From Drosophila miranda (Eukaryota > Arthropoda > Insecta > Diptera > Drosophilidae), in NCBI RefSeq assembly GCF_003369915.1, contig NC_046675.1, positions 30,442,001-30,506,000 of the forward strand: DNA of 64,000 bases, written 5' to 3'. A program made the position numbers and the translations under genes. Position 1 is the first letter of the stretch, and the number at the start of each line of letters is the position of its first letter. The notes beneath the pieces are model-generated. The model was given only the letters and a program-made list of their open reading frames with translations. It searched no databases and had not been told where the DNA came from. Positions 48,474 through 62,008 of the stretch are shown one piece after another.

Positions 48474-50010
48474 TGTACTAATTGTGTAACGGTGGCGCGC
48501 AACGTAATGTAACGTAATGGATAGCGTATGCCGTTCGGTTGGGGCTGGCTTTCCGCATTCGTGGAATGAATCCGCTGTTGGGCTGTTCTGTTTGGTTAAG
48601 CGCTTTTTAATAACACGGCCACAATTGTTGTATCAGGCCATGGACGCCCGTACTCAATCTAATCTTTGCACTCTCTCTGGATGGCCATTATCAGTCTAAA
48701 ACACCCTATTTATATTTATATTTACACAGAAATCTCTGTTCAAACGATTGTTAGATAATTAAAAGATTTATACTGCGAAGGCCGAACTAAATGCAGAACC
48801 AAAACGTTGCGCCCGACGACAGCCGGCGATATGCTCACGTTTACTTTTTGAATGTCAAATAAACATCTACGCGCGAGCAGCACATCGTTTATATGTCTGT
48901 ATGTACATATATCTGTCCTCTGTCCGATCGAAGCGACCCACCTGTAGTGTTCAGGCTATCAATTTTCAGACACCCTACACGCGGTTTTGCTGTTGATTGT
49001 AATTTAAGATCGAATCGAAGGAATTTTCTAGCTCTCACAGCTTTCGTTATCGATTTATCACAAAACACAACACTTAATTTAAATACAAATTTACCTTCCA
49101 AAGCCACAGATGAATGAACAAATACAAAACAATTAAAATCAATTGACTTTTGTGAGGCCGTAAATAAATTTCGATTTCATGCTTTCGGTGGGGCTGTTAC
49201 ATCACAGCAACGCAACAGAGCGACCAAAGCATCTGTACAGTGATTGGCAATAACAGCGCCGTGCAGCTGTTCCCACCTGAATGGCAACTGCGTCGGTGAA
49301 ACCAATAACAACAAGAACCAGAATCGAAAGCTACCGTTGAAGCCGAAGCTTTTGATACCCTTGCAGAGCCATGGTGATACTTCGATTTTTGTATTTCATT
49401 TTGGAAAGGCTATCGAAAGCTCATTAAGCTTCTCCAAAGACTTGCTTTATGAACTGTCGTTCCTATGCGGCTGCAGCTTTATAATATAGTGATTCTATAC
49501 CGATCTGCGTTTCAAATCTCTGCTCAAAATCATTATACCCTCTCTGTCAAGAATAAAAACAGATGTTTATATATTGTAAAAAATACACGTTTATTTAGCG
49601 CGCTCACTTTAAAATTAGTAATGTGTTTCAATGTTGTACAGGGGGTAGTATTCGGTATTGCATGTATAACAAACAAATTAAATAGGAGAAACTTTAGCTA
49701 TTTACACAAAACACACGGAGGATTTCCCAGGAAAAAAACTGACGCCTACGTTTTCCACACATACGTACACACACACACGAGTATATGACGGCCAGCTGCC
49801 GTTGGACAAACTGATTCCCAGACGGACATTCGACTACAAGCTAAAATTGGCCACACTTGCGGAAATAGTTAGAAAATACATGTAAAAAACGTCTTAACAG
49901 CAACAGTTTTGAGTTTCGTTTCGACTCCTTTCGCACAAGCTTTTGGTAACGGTCACACCATTTTCCTTTTCCTTTTTTGATTCGTTTCGTTGATTTCTCT
50001 CCTTCGTCAT
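48474..50010. other. Spacer between SLC19 copy B and SelR
   Basis: No gene seen. The right end holds the 3' UTR of SelR (minus-strand AATAAA at 49590-49595). This is where two chromosomal neighbourhoods known from D. melanogaster appear to meet (see findings). Confidence 0.5.
49590..49595 (-). terminator. Polyadenylation signal of SelR (distal)
   Basis: AATAAA on the minus strand about 420 nt past the stop of last exon b. Confidence 0.5.
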
Positions 50011-50204
50011 TTACTGCTGTGCAATGGGCGTGGGCGTGGCCACAGTGGCCGCCGCTCCTCCTGTCGCTGCGGGATCGGCCGTGACAAACTCTATGGACGC
50101 AGAATTGATGCAGTAACGTTTGCGTGTTGGCTTGGGTCCATCCTCGAAGACGTGCCCCATGTGGGCGTTGCAGCGGGCGCAGCGTACCTCGGTGCGTATG
50201 CGTT
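50011..50204 (-). CDS. SelR: SelR alternative last exon b
   Basis: Acceptor CATCCAG in phase 1; encodes (E)[26 protein letters not shown], and an Ala/Thr/Pro tail ending IAQQ. It contains the second zinc CxxC and the catalytic Cys, so it must replace exon a rather than add to it. Confidence 0.92.
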
Positions 50205-53200
50205 CTGGATGTGCAATTAGTAGTAAAATATTGCCCCCTTTGTAATTTGTATTTTTGCAAATTTGTGAGATTAATTGGATACGTTTTGTTGTTGGTTTTA
50301 TATAGCGCATTTTTGTTTTACAATAATTTTTTTTTTTTTTTTTGCAGATCAAGTTAAAGTTTTTATAAAAAAAAAACAAAATTAAAAGAAAATAGATTGC
50401 AAAATGAATGAAATGAAAAGCGAAGAGAAAAAGACAGAGCGGGAATAGGAGAGCACAGGGTACATTCAGGACGTCAAAAGAGAACGGTTGAATGCGAAGA
50501 GAAGAAACAGTAAATGCAACGGCAAATAATGAGAGTGCAGCGGAGACAGCAAGAGAGAATGTCAGGTGACAGGTCGATGGGGGGTGGGAGGAGTGAAGGA
50601 GAGTGCAAGTGCAGCAGAGAGGCGAAATCGAGCGAGCGAAGAAAAAAGAATGGACGTCGTTAATGAGGCAAAAAGAGATGACAAGTAACGTAACGAATGA
50701 TTTATATTTATTTATTTTTTTTTTTTTGTATTTGCAGATCGGTGTATATAATCATTATGCGGTTAATAAAGCAAAATTGTATGCATAATGTGTGTGTGTG
50801 TGAGTGTTTTTTTGTTACAATTTTTAACAATGGATTTTGTGTGTGTGTATTTTTATTTGTTGTTAGCAAAACAAACCCCCAAAGAACGTTTATAGGCATA
50901 CATTTAGTTTTTTGTTTGAAGCGAGTTAAAAAAAGAGAAATAGAAAATATACGAAAATACACATTATTCAAGTTGTTTGACACTATATATTTATATATAG
51001 TATGTAATGGGATTGGATACGATACAGTAGTATTGCATTATGTTATACATAAATCAAATATACAAATCAAAAAAACGAAATATAGTATTTTTGGGCATGA
51101 GTAAGAAGCAAAACCAAAAACAACAAAATGAATGCACCATCAAAATAGAATTATAATATCGGTATACACATAATGGAGCTCCCTAACCCAAATATAGCGA
51201 CGACTGACCTTGAACTATGATCGATACGATACGAGAATGATGGCGGGTATTAAGCTTGTGTACGTGCCTGATGATTGGGTTTAGTTTTTGTTTTTGTATG
51301 GATTTTGGTGGTGGTGGGTGGGTCATATTGAAACCGAAAGACAGTAGAGAGTCGCGTGAAAGATGGATGAAATTCAACCGAAAATGAAGTATACTTAAAC
51401 CAAACCAAAGGATCTTCAGACTGATCGTTAATGCCGAGTATATCAGACCCCTTTTTTTTCTTCCATAAAATACATAATTTATGTCTCACTCCTCGTTCCA
51501 CAATACATTTGAGTATTTATCATACATACAATATCTTTTTGCCAAGCATTGGTTTCACGAACATTTTTTTGCATAATAAACTCCTATAAAATATCTAAAT
51601 ATCTTGTAACATAACACGTTAATTCTGCTTGAGACTTCATTCATTTGCTTCTGTTTTTTGGGAAGGCGGTGAGACACTAAACAGTACACAGATCGAGCAT
51701 TATTTCTTGGACGATGTCGTCGTGGAGGCGGCTGTCGGTGCACTCTTCACAAAATCTATCGACGCCGAGTTGATGCAGAAACGATGATGCTTGGGCGGTG
51801 GTCCATCGTCGAAGACGTGGCCCATGTGTGCCGAGCATTTTGAGCAGCGCACCTCAGTGCGTACCATGCCTAACGTTTTTGAAATGACTACTGTTGTTTT
51901 AATCATATATGTTTAGAGGAGGTTTAGGCAGCAGAGAGAGAGACGGAATATATGAAATTTTGGTTGCATTTGTTTTTGTTGTTGGACATTTTTGGAGAAA
52001 GTTAGAGGTTTTTGTTTTTTAGTTTATAGTTTTTAGTTTTGGGTGGGAAAAAAGATGTGAATAAAAGAATAACACTCAATTAGGAATTCATTTTAGTCTT
52101 TTCTTCTTCGGTTAGTTGCACATTCAGGTTCATCAACAATCAACAGCAACAACAACAACAACAACAAGAACAACAACATCATCATCATCATCATCATCAA
52201 ATGGCCGACAGTTTGGCATTCAAGCGTCTAACGAACGGCACAACTACAGTGAACTATAGGGAACACGTACCACAATTTCAAGACAAAACCAAGCCAAAAC
52301 AAAGCAACAAACAAAAATATATATGTATATAGGGGACAGAACAATAATGAAATCATTTTGCAAATACATTTCTTTGGTTATAGAACATAAAATAGAACTG
52401 AACTGTTTTTTATCTGTCTTTGCTTCGTATATTACAGGTTGGTTATTAAACATCTTGTTATCTTTTATCTGAGGCTAGTATCTCCTAAGCTCAACACAAA
52501 CTTTGATTATATGGCAACGAAACGGCAAATGATATAGAAACTCAACTCAAAAACGGTTTTTGCAAATAACATCTAAGTGTGCTTAACATTGTCTAGACGA
52601 TAGACAGCTAAACGGACCGAACCGAGGCTACATACCTGGTATGCTGGCATCCCGATGGAGGGTTACCTTGCCCTTGTCGAGGACGTCGTTGAACGCTGGC
52701 CAGCCGCAGCCCGAGTCGTATTTCGTGTCCGAGCTGAACAGATCCTGATGACACACAATGCACTGGTACACCCCCTTCTCGTAGTGCTTGTTGTAGCAGC
52801 CTGCAACAGGAATTAGTGGGTGGTTATTACACAAATATAAGTATGTTTTGAAACACTTCTATTGTGCTTGCCGCACCTGTGTAGGGCCGCTCGGTGCCCG
52901 CCTCCTGTGTAACCTGATACTGCAGTGGGGTTAGGCGTTTGCGCAGCTCCTCTTTGTTAACGGTAACCTTTTCGGTTTTATTCTCCATGTTGTTGGCTTT
53001 ACTGGGATTCGTCTTACCCTCGTCGCTGTCGTGACGCGTATCTGTAATTTAAAACGGAAATTGTACTTAAGCTGCGGTTAAGTTATGTGCGATCCGTGTG
53101 TGCTGCTTAGTTTACCACCAATTGAGTAATGGAAATTGTATAATTATGGGAAAAACATTATGTCGTTAAGCTTCCTTAATCGTTCACCTATCAGCAGAAC

Positions 53201-54135
53201 TTTCAACTAAACCTTGGGCAATCATAATTGGTTAGTTTAAAAGCAAGATAAGAAACCAGAGCCTAGTACTATCAGCCATGAATTGCGAAATGTATTTTCA
53301 GAAAACCCAAAATCATCTTGTTTTTTTAACTAGAAGCAATAAAGCTGGAGAAATGTACCTACTGGTGTTTATTTTCCCTTGATAAACCAGAGACTGCTCC
53401 CCCTCTGATATGCCACAAAATGCACTCGCGCGTCCTCCACCCCACACACAATTTGTATACAAAGTCCGAAGCAGGCAATAAACCTAATTGTGGGAGGTGT
53501 AAACAGATTGGTTAAGTGCAGCCGACTACAAATAAAGCGAAGAAACGCATGGAACTACTACAAATAGAGTGAAGAAACGCATATGGTTTAAAAATAGCAC
53601 TTTATGCTGCAATAAAACAAAGTGGCGCCCATCGATCGTTGAGTGTAAACAAAATACATACAGCATATAGTGGGAAAAGGAGTGCGGGGGAGGGGCGAGA
53701 CAGTCTAATTTAATTTGGTTTTTTTTTATAGAAAACCACTCGACTGTGTCGTAGACAATGATTTAATTTCGCCAGATGCAGGGGCACGGGGGGTACGGTA
53801 TTATGGCGTGCATAAGGAATGCACAAGACAATTTGAACTAGACAATTCCGTCTATAATTAGACACTGGTCAATCGATTGATTTCTATATAAATTGGCTCA
53901 ACAAATGAATCAAATCCATTGTGTGGCCTAGACACACCCACACGGGAACCAGACCAAGCCCATAAATAGACCACCCCTCCCCAGCACACTCACCTGCAAA
54001 GCAGCGTGCGATGGGCACTGCAGCTGCGAGTACTCCTAATGGATTGCGATTGGGGTGTCTCCACTTGGCAGCCGCCGCAGCAATAAGTGCGAAATTTCGT
54101 GTGTGCCGCAGTGCGTGGCGAGAAAGTGAAAACAT
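50011..54135 (-). CDS. SelR: SelR, methionine-R-sulfoxide reductase (MsrB)
   Basis: Reduces methionine-R-sulfoxide in proteins. Coding exons: 54135-53994, 53041-52877, 52800-52636, then either 51869-51700 or 50204-50011. Exon 1 ([15 protein letters not shown]) looks like a mitochondrial leader with Arg and no acids; an internal Met in exon 2 ([10 protein letters not shown]) could start a cytosolic form. Seen motifs: zinc pairs CIVC and CSKC or CARC, the GCGWPAF signature, HMGH, and the catalytic Cys in RFCINSAS or RYCINSAS. Flies use Cys where mammals have selenocysteine in MsrB1. The Drosophila gene is linked by published work to actin (Mical) reversal. The two last exons give different tails after the same catalytic core. 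Confidence 0.95.
50205..51699 (-). other. SelR intron between alternative last exons
   Basis: A purine-rich stretch (GAGAGA-like, 50400-50690), GT-rich and AT-rich sequence. No coding signal. Confidence 0.45.
51700..51869 (-). CDS. SelR: SelR alternative last exon a
   Basis: Acceptor GTTAG, encoding (G)[26 protein letters not shown], and a Thr/Ser tail ending SSKK. It carries the catalytic Cys and the second zinc pair. Confidence 0.92.
51870..52635 (-). other. SelR intron with trinucleotide runs
   Basis: CAA and ATC runs at 52143-52200. No coding signal. Confidence 0.45.
53042..53993 (-). other. SelR first intron
   Basis: Nothing coding seen; it could hold the promoter of a cytosolic form that starts at the internal Met of exon 2. 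Confidence 0.4.
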
Positions 54136-55412
54136 TTTTAACTTTTCAGCAGAAAAAATTTAAAGTGACAATCACTGAAGGCGTAGGAGGAGACGGCAAC
54201 TAACGGTGCCTGCACTGCGCTGCACTTGGCACTGGGTGGTTATTTAATCACCGTTCGATGTGAATGGCGAGAGCAAAACAGCATGGGGAAAAACGGGAAA
54301 GTCAATGACAGGCCAAAGGTATATTGATTATGGGGTAGGGGAAGACCCACTCTCTTCTGTGTATTTTAACTAACTAAGCGAATAGTATCTATAGCGTTTG
54401 GCTGCATTCGCGGGAAGATGCACTCCAGAACGGAGGCTGCCGTACCTTCTATCTAATATGCCTTGCACAGGTCTGTCCACCCACACACGACTAATATTTA
54501 TGCAATTTCTGCCACTTCCGTCTTTATCCGTTCTATTTTTGTGCAACTTGTTTTGCCTGCTTCTATGTCCCCGCCTGTGTATGAATGTATGTTCGCACGG
54601 GAGAAAGCGCATTAGAGAGAAAGCCGTTGTTGCTCAATTGCACACACGCTCATTAAAAGAAAATTGTCTGCCTCGTAGAACCCCCTCTCATAACCTGGGG
54701 CCAACAAACACAATTTCCTTCAATGTCAGAACAAATCCAAATATGACCACTAACACATTGCTACTTACGGGGGGTGGTGGGGGACTGAGTGTCCTTGAAT
54801 TGATTGGGACGAACGGCGCTAGAAAAAATATCTCACCTGCTTGAAATAGTTTATTTCTATTTTTGGCCTTTGTTTATAACTTTGTGGGGAAGTTTTTGTA
54901 AAGCGTGCACGCGGACCAACAAGCGCGCGTCGTTGTTACGCAGCGAAGGAAAATGGAAAACTTGCTTAAAAAAAGCTTAAAACAGCAGCAAACAGCAAAA
55001 AAACAGATTAAAAACATGCCATTCACAGCGCAACGCACGCAGAGCGAACAGCTGATCGGCAGTGCTGCCAGCCTTTCAGAGGAAAAACTAGCAGTGCTTC
55101 TCTCTTTGTCAACCACAGAAAACTGTGTGGCAACGCTGTCGAATTTGTTATTTTTTATCTCTGTGTAATGTAATTGTTTATACAAAAAATCAGTGAAAAA
55201 TTAATCCATTGTTGTGTGCTGAGCTTCACTAAACACAGCCAACGCGCGCACCATGAGAGTGGGATACCATTGAGCTCGCGAAAAGACCACACGCAAAGAG
55301 GGCGTCAACAAACCGTGGGGGTGGACTTGATAAAGAAGAAGACAAGCCAGAGATTAAGAACAGAAGAGTTTCATTGAGATAAAATCATTCGATTGCGACA
55401 AATACGACTAGT
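54136..55412. other. Divergent region SelR / Tsp86D
   Basis: 5' ends of both genes. Nothing coding recognised. The right 500 bases are probably Tsp86D 5' UTR and promoter. Confidence 0.4.
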
Positions 55413-56409
55413 ATGAGTAACCACAGATACCACCATGGGGGCAGCTACATGCATCCGCGGATGTCGTATCCCCACCACTTCACCTACGTCAGCTCCTGCG
55501 TGAAATACATGATCTTCCTGCTGAACTTCCTTTTCTGGCTCTTCGGCGGCCTGCTCCTGGCCATCGGTGTGTACGCGTTCATGGACAAACTGAAGGATGG
55601 CAATGGGTGGTTGCGCCTGGACACCGTCTACGATGTGATCTTCAATATATCCTTGGTGATGATCATTGCGGGCTGTGTGATATTCGTAGTCAGCTTTGCC
55701 GGATGCCTGGGAGCTCTGCGGGAGAACACCTGCCTGCTGAAGTTCTACTCGATGTGTCTGCTTATGTTTTTCATCATGGAAATGACTTTAGGTGGGTACA
55801 CACACCGATTACCAACGCAGGAAGAATATTAACTCTCTTCTCATTGCAGCCATCATCTGCTTCGTGTTCCCGCAGTACATGAACTCGTTCTTGGAATCAC
55901 AGTTTGCCGACAAGATTATACACTCGTACCGCGATGACTCAGATCTGCAGAATTTCATTGACTTTGCGCAGCAAGAGTTCAAGTGCTGTGGCCTCAGCAA
56001 TGCTGGCTACCAGGACTGGAGTGAGTCACAATCAGCCTGCAACACAGTTGACTGCAACTAATCGACATTTCCCCTTCCCATTGCAGGCAAGAACGAGTAC
56101 TTCAATTGCTCCTCCCCATCTGTGGAAAAGTGCGGCGTGCCCTACAGCTGCTGCATCAACGCCACCGACATCAGTTCCGGCCTGGTCAACATAATGTGCG
56201 GCTATGGCGTGCAGGAGCACTCGGTGGCAGCCGCTAGCAAGCGCATCTGGACTAGCGGCTGCATTGAAATCGTGCGCGTCTGGGTAGAACGAAATCTCTA
56301 TGTGATTGCTGGCGTGGCCCTGGGAGTTGCCTTGCTCCAGCTGTTCGTCATTTATCTGGCCAAGACCCTGGAGGGACAGATAGACCTTCAGAAGTCGCGC
56401 TGGTCGTGA
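55413..56409 (+). CDS. Tsp86D: Tsp86D, C8-type tetraspanin
   Basis: Three exons, 55413-55791, 55850-56020 and 56087-56409, 290 aa. Four membrane spans (about 31-55, 72-95, 103-130 and 245-270), with the small loop, then a large extracellular loop. The loop holds the CCG motif and eight cysteines (CCG, FNC, EKC, SCC, IMC, SGC), the mark of TspanC8 proteins that escort the protease ADAM10/Kuzbanian and so tune Notch signalling. The N-terminus is His/Tyr-rich. The assignment to Tsp86D among the three fly C8 genes (with Tsp3A and Tsp26A) rests on memory of gene order near SelR and Fdh. AATAAA at 57073-57078. Confidence 0.9.
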
Positions 56410-56538
56410 GTGCCATACCATCATCCGTACTTGTACGGATACCCGTGCGACGAAGACTTGTACTACAACACTCAAATGTGAGAGATGGCCCTGGCGGCAG
56501 GAGCACGACTGCCGCCGCTGAGCTGATCGAGCTAATCT

Positions 56539-56953
56539 GGTCCTACAAGTGCTCAAATACTAGTTTCCTCCCAAATAGCTTTGGTTTCAATAATGTCTCT
56601 ATATTTTATGTTAGCTTATTACTCAGCCTATGTTCTCAAGCCCTGTGCAATTAATGTTTAAATTGCAATCAATCATCACTCCCCCAGGCTAGCGCCTGAA
56701 CCTAACCTAACCTATACTCTCTTGCCGAAAAATACAGTCTAGTTTTATATATATTTGTAACCCATAAATAATCCCATAGTGGTCCTAGCAGTGTTTAAAT
56801 ATTAGTTTTCCCCCAAATAGTTTTGGTTTCAATAATGGCTCTGTCTCTGTTCTCAAACCCTTTGCATTTAATGTTCAAATTGCAATCATATTTATACTCT
56901 CTTGACGGACAACACAGTCTAGTATGTATACCCCATAAATAATCCCATAGTGG
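56539..56953 (+). repeat. Imperfect tandem duplication in Tsp86D 3' UTR
   Basis: Two copies with a period of about 242 nt (56539-56780 and 56781-56953) share TTTGGTTTCAATAATG, TTAATGTTYAAATTGCAATC, TATACTCTCTTG, ACAGTCTAGT and CCCATAAATAATCCCATAG, with small deletions in the second copy. Confidence 0.8.
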
Positions 56954-57072
56954 CATAGGCCATTTTTAAGGCAGCTCTGTACGTTTTTAATGTCTCAGCG
57001 TGATCCGTACCGTAGTCACAAAATCAAAGCAAATGAACAAACACTTAAATATATGCGCAATATCGTATTACT

Positions 57073-57078
57073 AATAAA
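57073..57078 (+). terminator. Polyadenylation signal of Tsp86D
   Basis: AATAAA about 665 nt after the stop. Confidence 0.55.
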
Positions 57079-57317
57079 AGACATTTGTATATAAGTATAA
57101 GTTTATCTAAGAAATACATACGCATTTAAAATGAGAATTATATTTATAAAGAAAACCAAACTATACCAAAACTGCTACGTATTTGTTGGACTAAATAATA
57201 TACATACTAGAATTAATAGAGATTTTAAGCATCTGTATCTGTGTTTGTGTGTAAACCTCGTTGTACTACATAATCAAATACAGACCATACATATGTACGT
57301 GTAATTTGGGTAACTTT

Positions 57318-57521
57318 TTAATGGGGTTTATGGTACTTAAAGATGGCATTTCTTGATTGATAAAATGGAGAATGCATAGCTCTTTCATCTAATGGCTTAT
57401 AGCTCCATGGTTTGTTTGGACTTTGAACACGATCTACACGCAATATAGAGTCGGCCCCAACATAGTATTCGGCTGTATCAGCATGAAGTTTACTGAACCC
57501 TGGAGAACTCACACGAAGCGA
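57318..57521 (-). CDS. Orphan 3' coding exon, function unknown
   Basis: Frame open on the minus strand from 57521, just after a TAG that would serve as acceptor (GGTTGTAG|TCG), to TAA at 57318-57320. It codes about 67 residues including ADTAEYYVGADSILRVDRVQ and ending FKYHKPH. The frame has no ATG before a late Met, so earlier exons are needed; none could be identified between 57530 and 58050. The style (basic, Tyr/Pro/His-rich, ordered) resembles small sperm-tail proteins, but I do not recognise it. Confidence 0.4.
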   Translation of the reverse strand, partial: SLRVSSPGFSKLHADTAEYYVGADSILRVDRVQSPNKPWSYKPLDERAMHSPFYQSRNAIFKYHKPH

Positions 57522-58056
57522 CTACAACCTTTCAACTAAAAAAAAAAGAAATAATATAATAATAAATCAATAAAAAGTCTTGAAACATGAACACAATATG
57601 GTTCATACAGCATTATATACGTTACGTGCCTATCAGTCTTCATAAATCAGTCTATAAATTCGAGTTTTAGTTAAGCTTCCAACAGCCCCACTTGTGGGTC
57701 TTTGGGTCTAATTAGTGTTTATTCGATAAAAGAAAACTTGTTTTCACTAAACAACATATCACGGCTGCTGGAAAGCTGCTTCGCTGCAAAGAGCAGGTCA
57801 AGGATGATAACCTGATTAGAATTGAGCTAAGTTGTGAAATTCTATATTTAAACTCCAACCGCAATCGCCAAAGCATTCAAAGTTCACTACTTAGATTAGA
57901 AGACCATTCGAGAAGTGGTACAATTTATAAAAGACGACCGCCCTCCAGGCGATAAGCTGATTCATAAATAAACATTTAAAGAAAGATTCTATTTATTTGA
58001 ATACACTCTGCTTGCTGATAAAAAAGTGAAAAAACCAACCATCTTGGTGGACATCC
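57522..58056. other. Spacer between the orphan exon and Fdh
   Basis: Holds the 3' UTR of Fdh (minus-strand AATAAA at 57992-57997). No reliable exon seen. Confidence 0.45.
57992..57997 (-). terminator. Polyadenylation signal of Fdh
   Basis: AATAAA on the minus strand about 60 nt past the stop at 58057. Confidence 0.65.
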
Positions 58057-59389
<1,333 letters not shown>

Positions 59390-60665
59390 CTTGGTAGGAA
59401 ATAGTTTTTGCGATAAGTTCCAGGCGAGGCGGCGAATAAGAGGCACCGGTTGATCGTTAGTGTTGTCATTGCGACTGAATTTAGCCCACTTAACCCCCCC
59501 TCTAGTTAAACAGGTTAAAAGCTTGAATTACACAGTGGTTACAGCATGTAAACTCTTCTTGTAGATCCATTTGTTACCATATCTTTCACCTGAACTGCGA
59601 TAAAATTCTTCAAGAATCATAATTTTCGTGGAAAGTATTTTAATACCCACTGGTCGATAATGGGTTAATCATTCTCTGTCCATGATTAGAAATCATATTC
59701 CTCAATTTTGATATTCGGTCTTATATTTAAAGCTAGCTAGGACACTCAGCTGTGAACACATATTTTTATCCGATAGATGAATCAATTTTCTACAAGATTG
59801 ATTAATTTTAGGGACTCTGTTTTATTGGATTGTGTCTTAAAGAAGCCCTAAGAAAAAAAGGTCAAAGCAAAAAACGTAGGTGATCGTTAGATGAAAATGG
59901 TATACAAATTAAGGCAGCAACAAAAATGGCACAGTTTTGCTTACAAGTTAATATTTTGTTGTAAGACCTAAAAAGCTTAAAAAGCTTTCATTCCGTTACT
60001 TTTGAATTTAAAATTAATGTCTTCTCTACTTTTGAAGCCTTTATTTTTTTGAACTAAAGGCAATATAAGAATAGTTTTTAGTTTCTTTCAGAATTTCATT
60101 TCGTAATAAAGACTGTTTTTCCAGCTTTTTAATTTTTTTTTTCTATCTATTAAGCGTTTCAACCTCCCCAACCTCTCCCCCCACAGGACCACATACATAC
60201 ACATGTACACTCCCCATGAACCGCCTTTTTCAGAGGCAGCCATTAAATCCTTGCCAAACAGCTGTTGTTGTTTGCAGAAATTGCAGTTTGCCAAAACACT
60301 TTGAGCGCAGGCGCCAGTTTTTTGTAAACATTGTCCGCCCAGCCCAAAAATGCACGTCGGCAACAGAGAAAGCAGCAGCAGCAGCACCGCCCCCAAACGC
60401 CAATGAACGCAAAATCAGCACAAGGACGTGCCGCCGCCGAACGATGACCAGGAAAAATCGATAAAAGCACAGGCAAACGGACAAGACAACGGCCGGAAGT
60501 GCATTTTGTGCGTGCGTGTGTGTGTGTGTGTGTGAGTGTTGGGCGTTGGGTAACGGGCACACAGTAATAGAAACAGTAAAAAACGAGCAGTATGTTGGGG
60601 AAATTGTGCAAGAAAAATATGTAGTTTTTGTGCAAACACGAAACTCAAAGGAAAGGCGACACAAA
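59390..60665. other. Divergent region Fdh / TMEM169-like gene
   Basis: AT-rich. GT run at 60515-60532 in the probable 5' UTR of the next gene. Several antisense frames lack coding bias. Confidence 0.45.
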
Positions 60666-62008
60666 ATGGTGGGCAAAGGTTCGAGCGGCCTGTCCGTCGA
60701 TATGAGCACAGGGACAAAGGAACGCCCTGTTTTCATACCACCGCGAAAGCGTCAACAAACAAAAACTGAGGCCAAGAAGCAAAACTATGTGGACCATATA
60801 GTCAGTGTGCAGGTGAGTGCCCAAAAACGATGATGAGACTATGCTCTTCCTATATCTGCTGTCTGTTTGAACTCTAGCAAAATCGACCCAAGCTGTCGCC
60901 CTCGAATCCCACCCTCGAGGAGGAGCTGCTAAAGTCTAAGTTGATTATCAAGAACAAGCAGCCACTGCCACAGCTGCCGGGGGAGTTGGGTGTGCCGAAT
61001 GCCCAGGATACGATTGCCAGCACCCACTCGGCCAGCTCCACGCAGCATAGCAATAAGTCGGCCCGCTCTACGACCAACATCAATGAGCTGCAGAACTTCG
61101 AGTCGATCTCACAGGGCACCAAGTCCACATCGCAGCGGCATGAGAGCAGCACAGTGACGCCCAGCAGCTGCTGCTATTCGGAGAGCAGCCTGGACGCCAA
61201 AATAAGCAAGAGCCACGACTGCCTCAGCAATCGGTCGTCTTCGAAGAAGAGGGTCAACATACGAACCGCAGATCTGCCCGTGACGGCCCGGAATCAACGC
61301 TCATCGCCGGACATAGCCAACTACGAGGATCTGGAGTCGGGGGAGACCAGTGTCCTGAATACGTACGATCATAGCCTTGAGCGGTATCAGGCACGGAAGG
61401 CAGCCGACGGCGGCAACTATCTGACCATGACGGGCACCATCAAGCGCGGCAGGAAGAAGGGCCAGTCCATTGATCTGCAGATCAACATAAGTCGCGAGGA
61501 GCTGGAGCAACTGAACGCCCATGCCATGGCCAATGAGTCGCAGAAGGGTCGCAGCCTCTGCTGCACCTGCAGCTGTGCCATCGGGCTGCACATCTTCCTC
61601 ATCTCTCTGCTCTGCCTGCCGTTTGTGACGATTATTTCGGCGGTGTACTCCTTCTACATTGGCACCCTCACCTGGTACAACATGTTCAACTATTACTGTG
61701 AGGAGAAGTCGTATCTGCACAAGATCTTCGTCACACCGCTGCTCTTCTTGGCCTATCCGCTGGCCATAGTACTGTGCACCTTTGGGTTGGGCCTTTACTC
61801 CGGTTTCCGGCAGTTGAGTCTGCAGTACAGCAGCTGGGTGAATGACATCACGGACATTGAGAAGGGCTTCTATGGCTGGCTGTGTGGATTTCTCCACATG
61901 CCCGACTGTAGTCCTTACGAGGTGGTTATACTGACCGATATCTGTGTGGCGCCGCAGGATCCACAGCGTCTGCACATAAACAAGCCCCGCCAGGAGTTAT
62001 CCATGTAG
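60666..62008 (+). CDS. TMEM169-like membrane protein
   Basis: Two exons, 60666-60812 and 60878-62008, 425 aa. The N-terminal two thirds is Ser/Lys/Glu-rich and disordered. It ends with NYLTMTGTIKRGRKKGQSID, a conserved element, then a Cys cluster (CCTCSC) and two membrane spans (about 283-305 and 325-347) in the pattern of vertebrate TMEM169, closing with EKGFYGWLCGFLHMPDCSPY and a short tail. Function of the family is not established. Alternative upstream frames exist but the ATG at 60666 lies in good context (ACAAAATGG). Confidence 0.88.

Noticed and set aside
53884-53993. Reading of SelR exon 1 beyond 53994
   Set aside because: GTGAGT follows the codon phase exactly and the next exon resumes in phase, so it is intron.
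60230-60736. Minus-strand frames upstream of the TMEM169-like gene
   Set aside because: They overlap a GT/CA microsatellite and the 5' UTR, show no coding bias, and lack start context.
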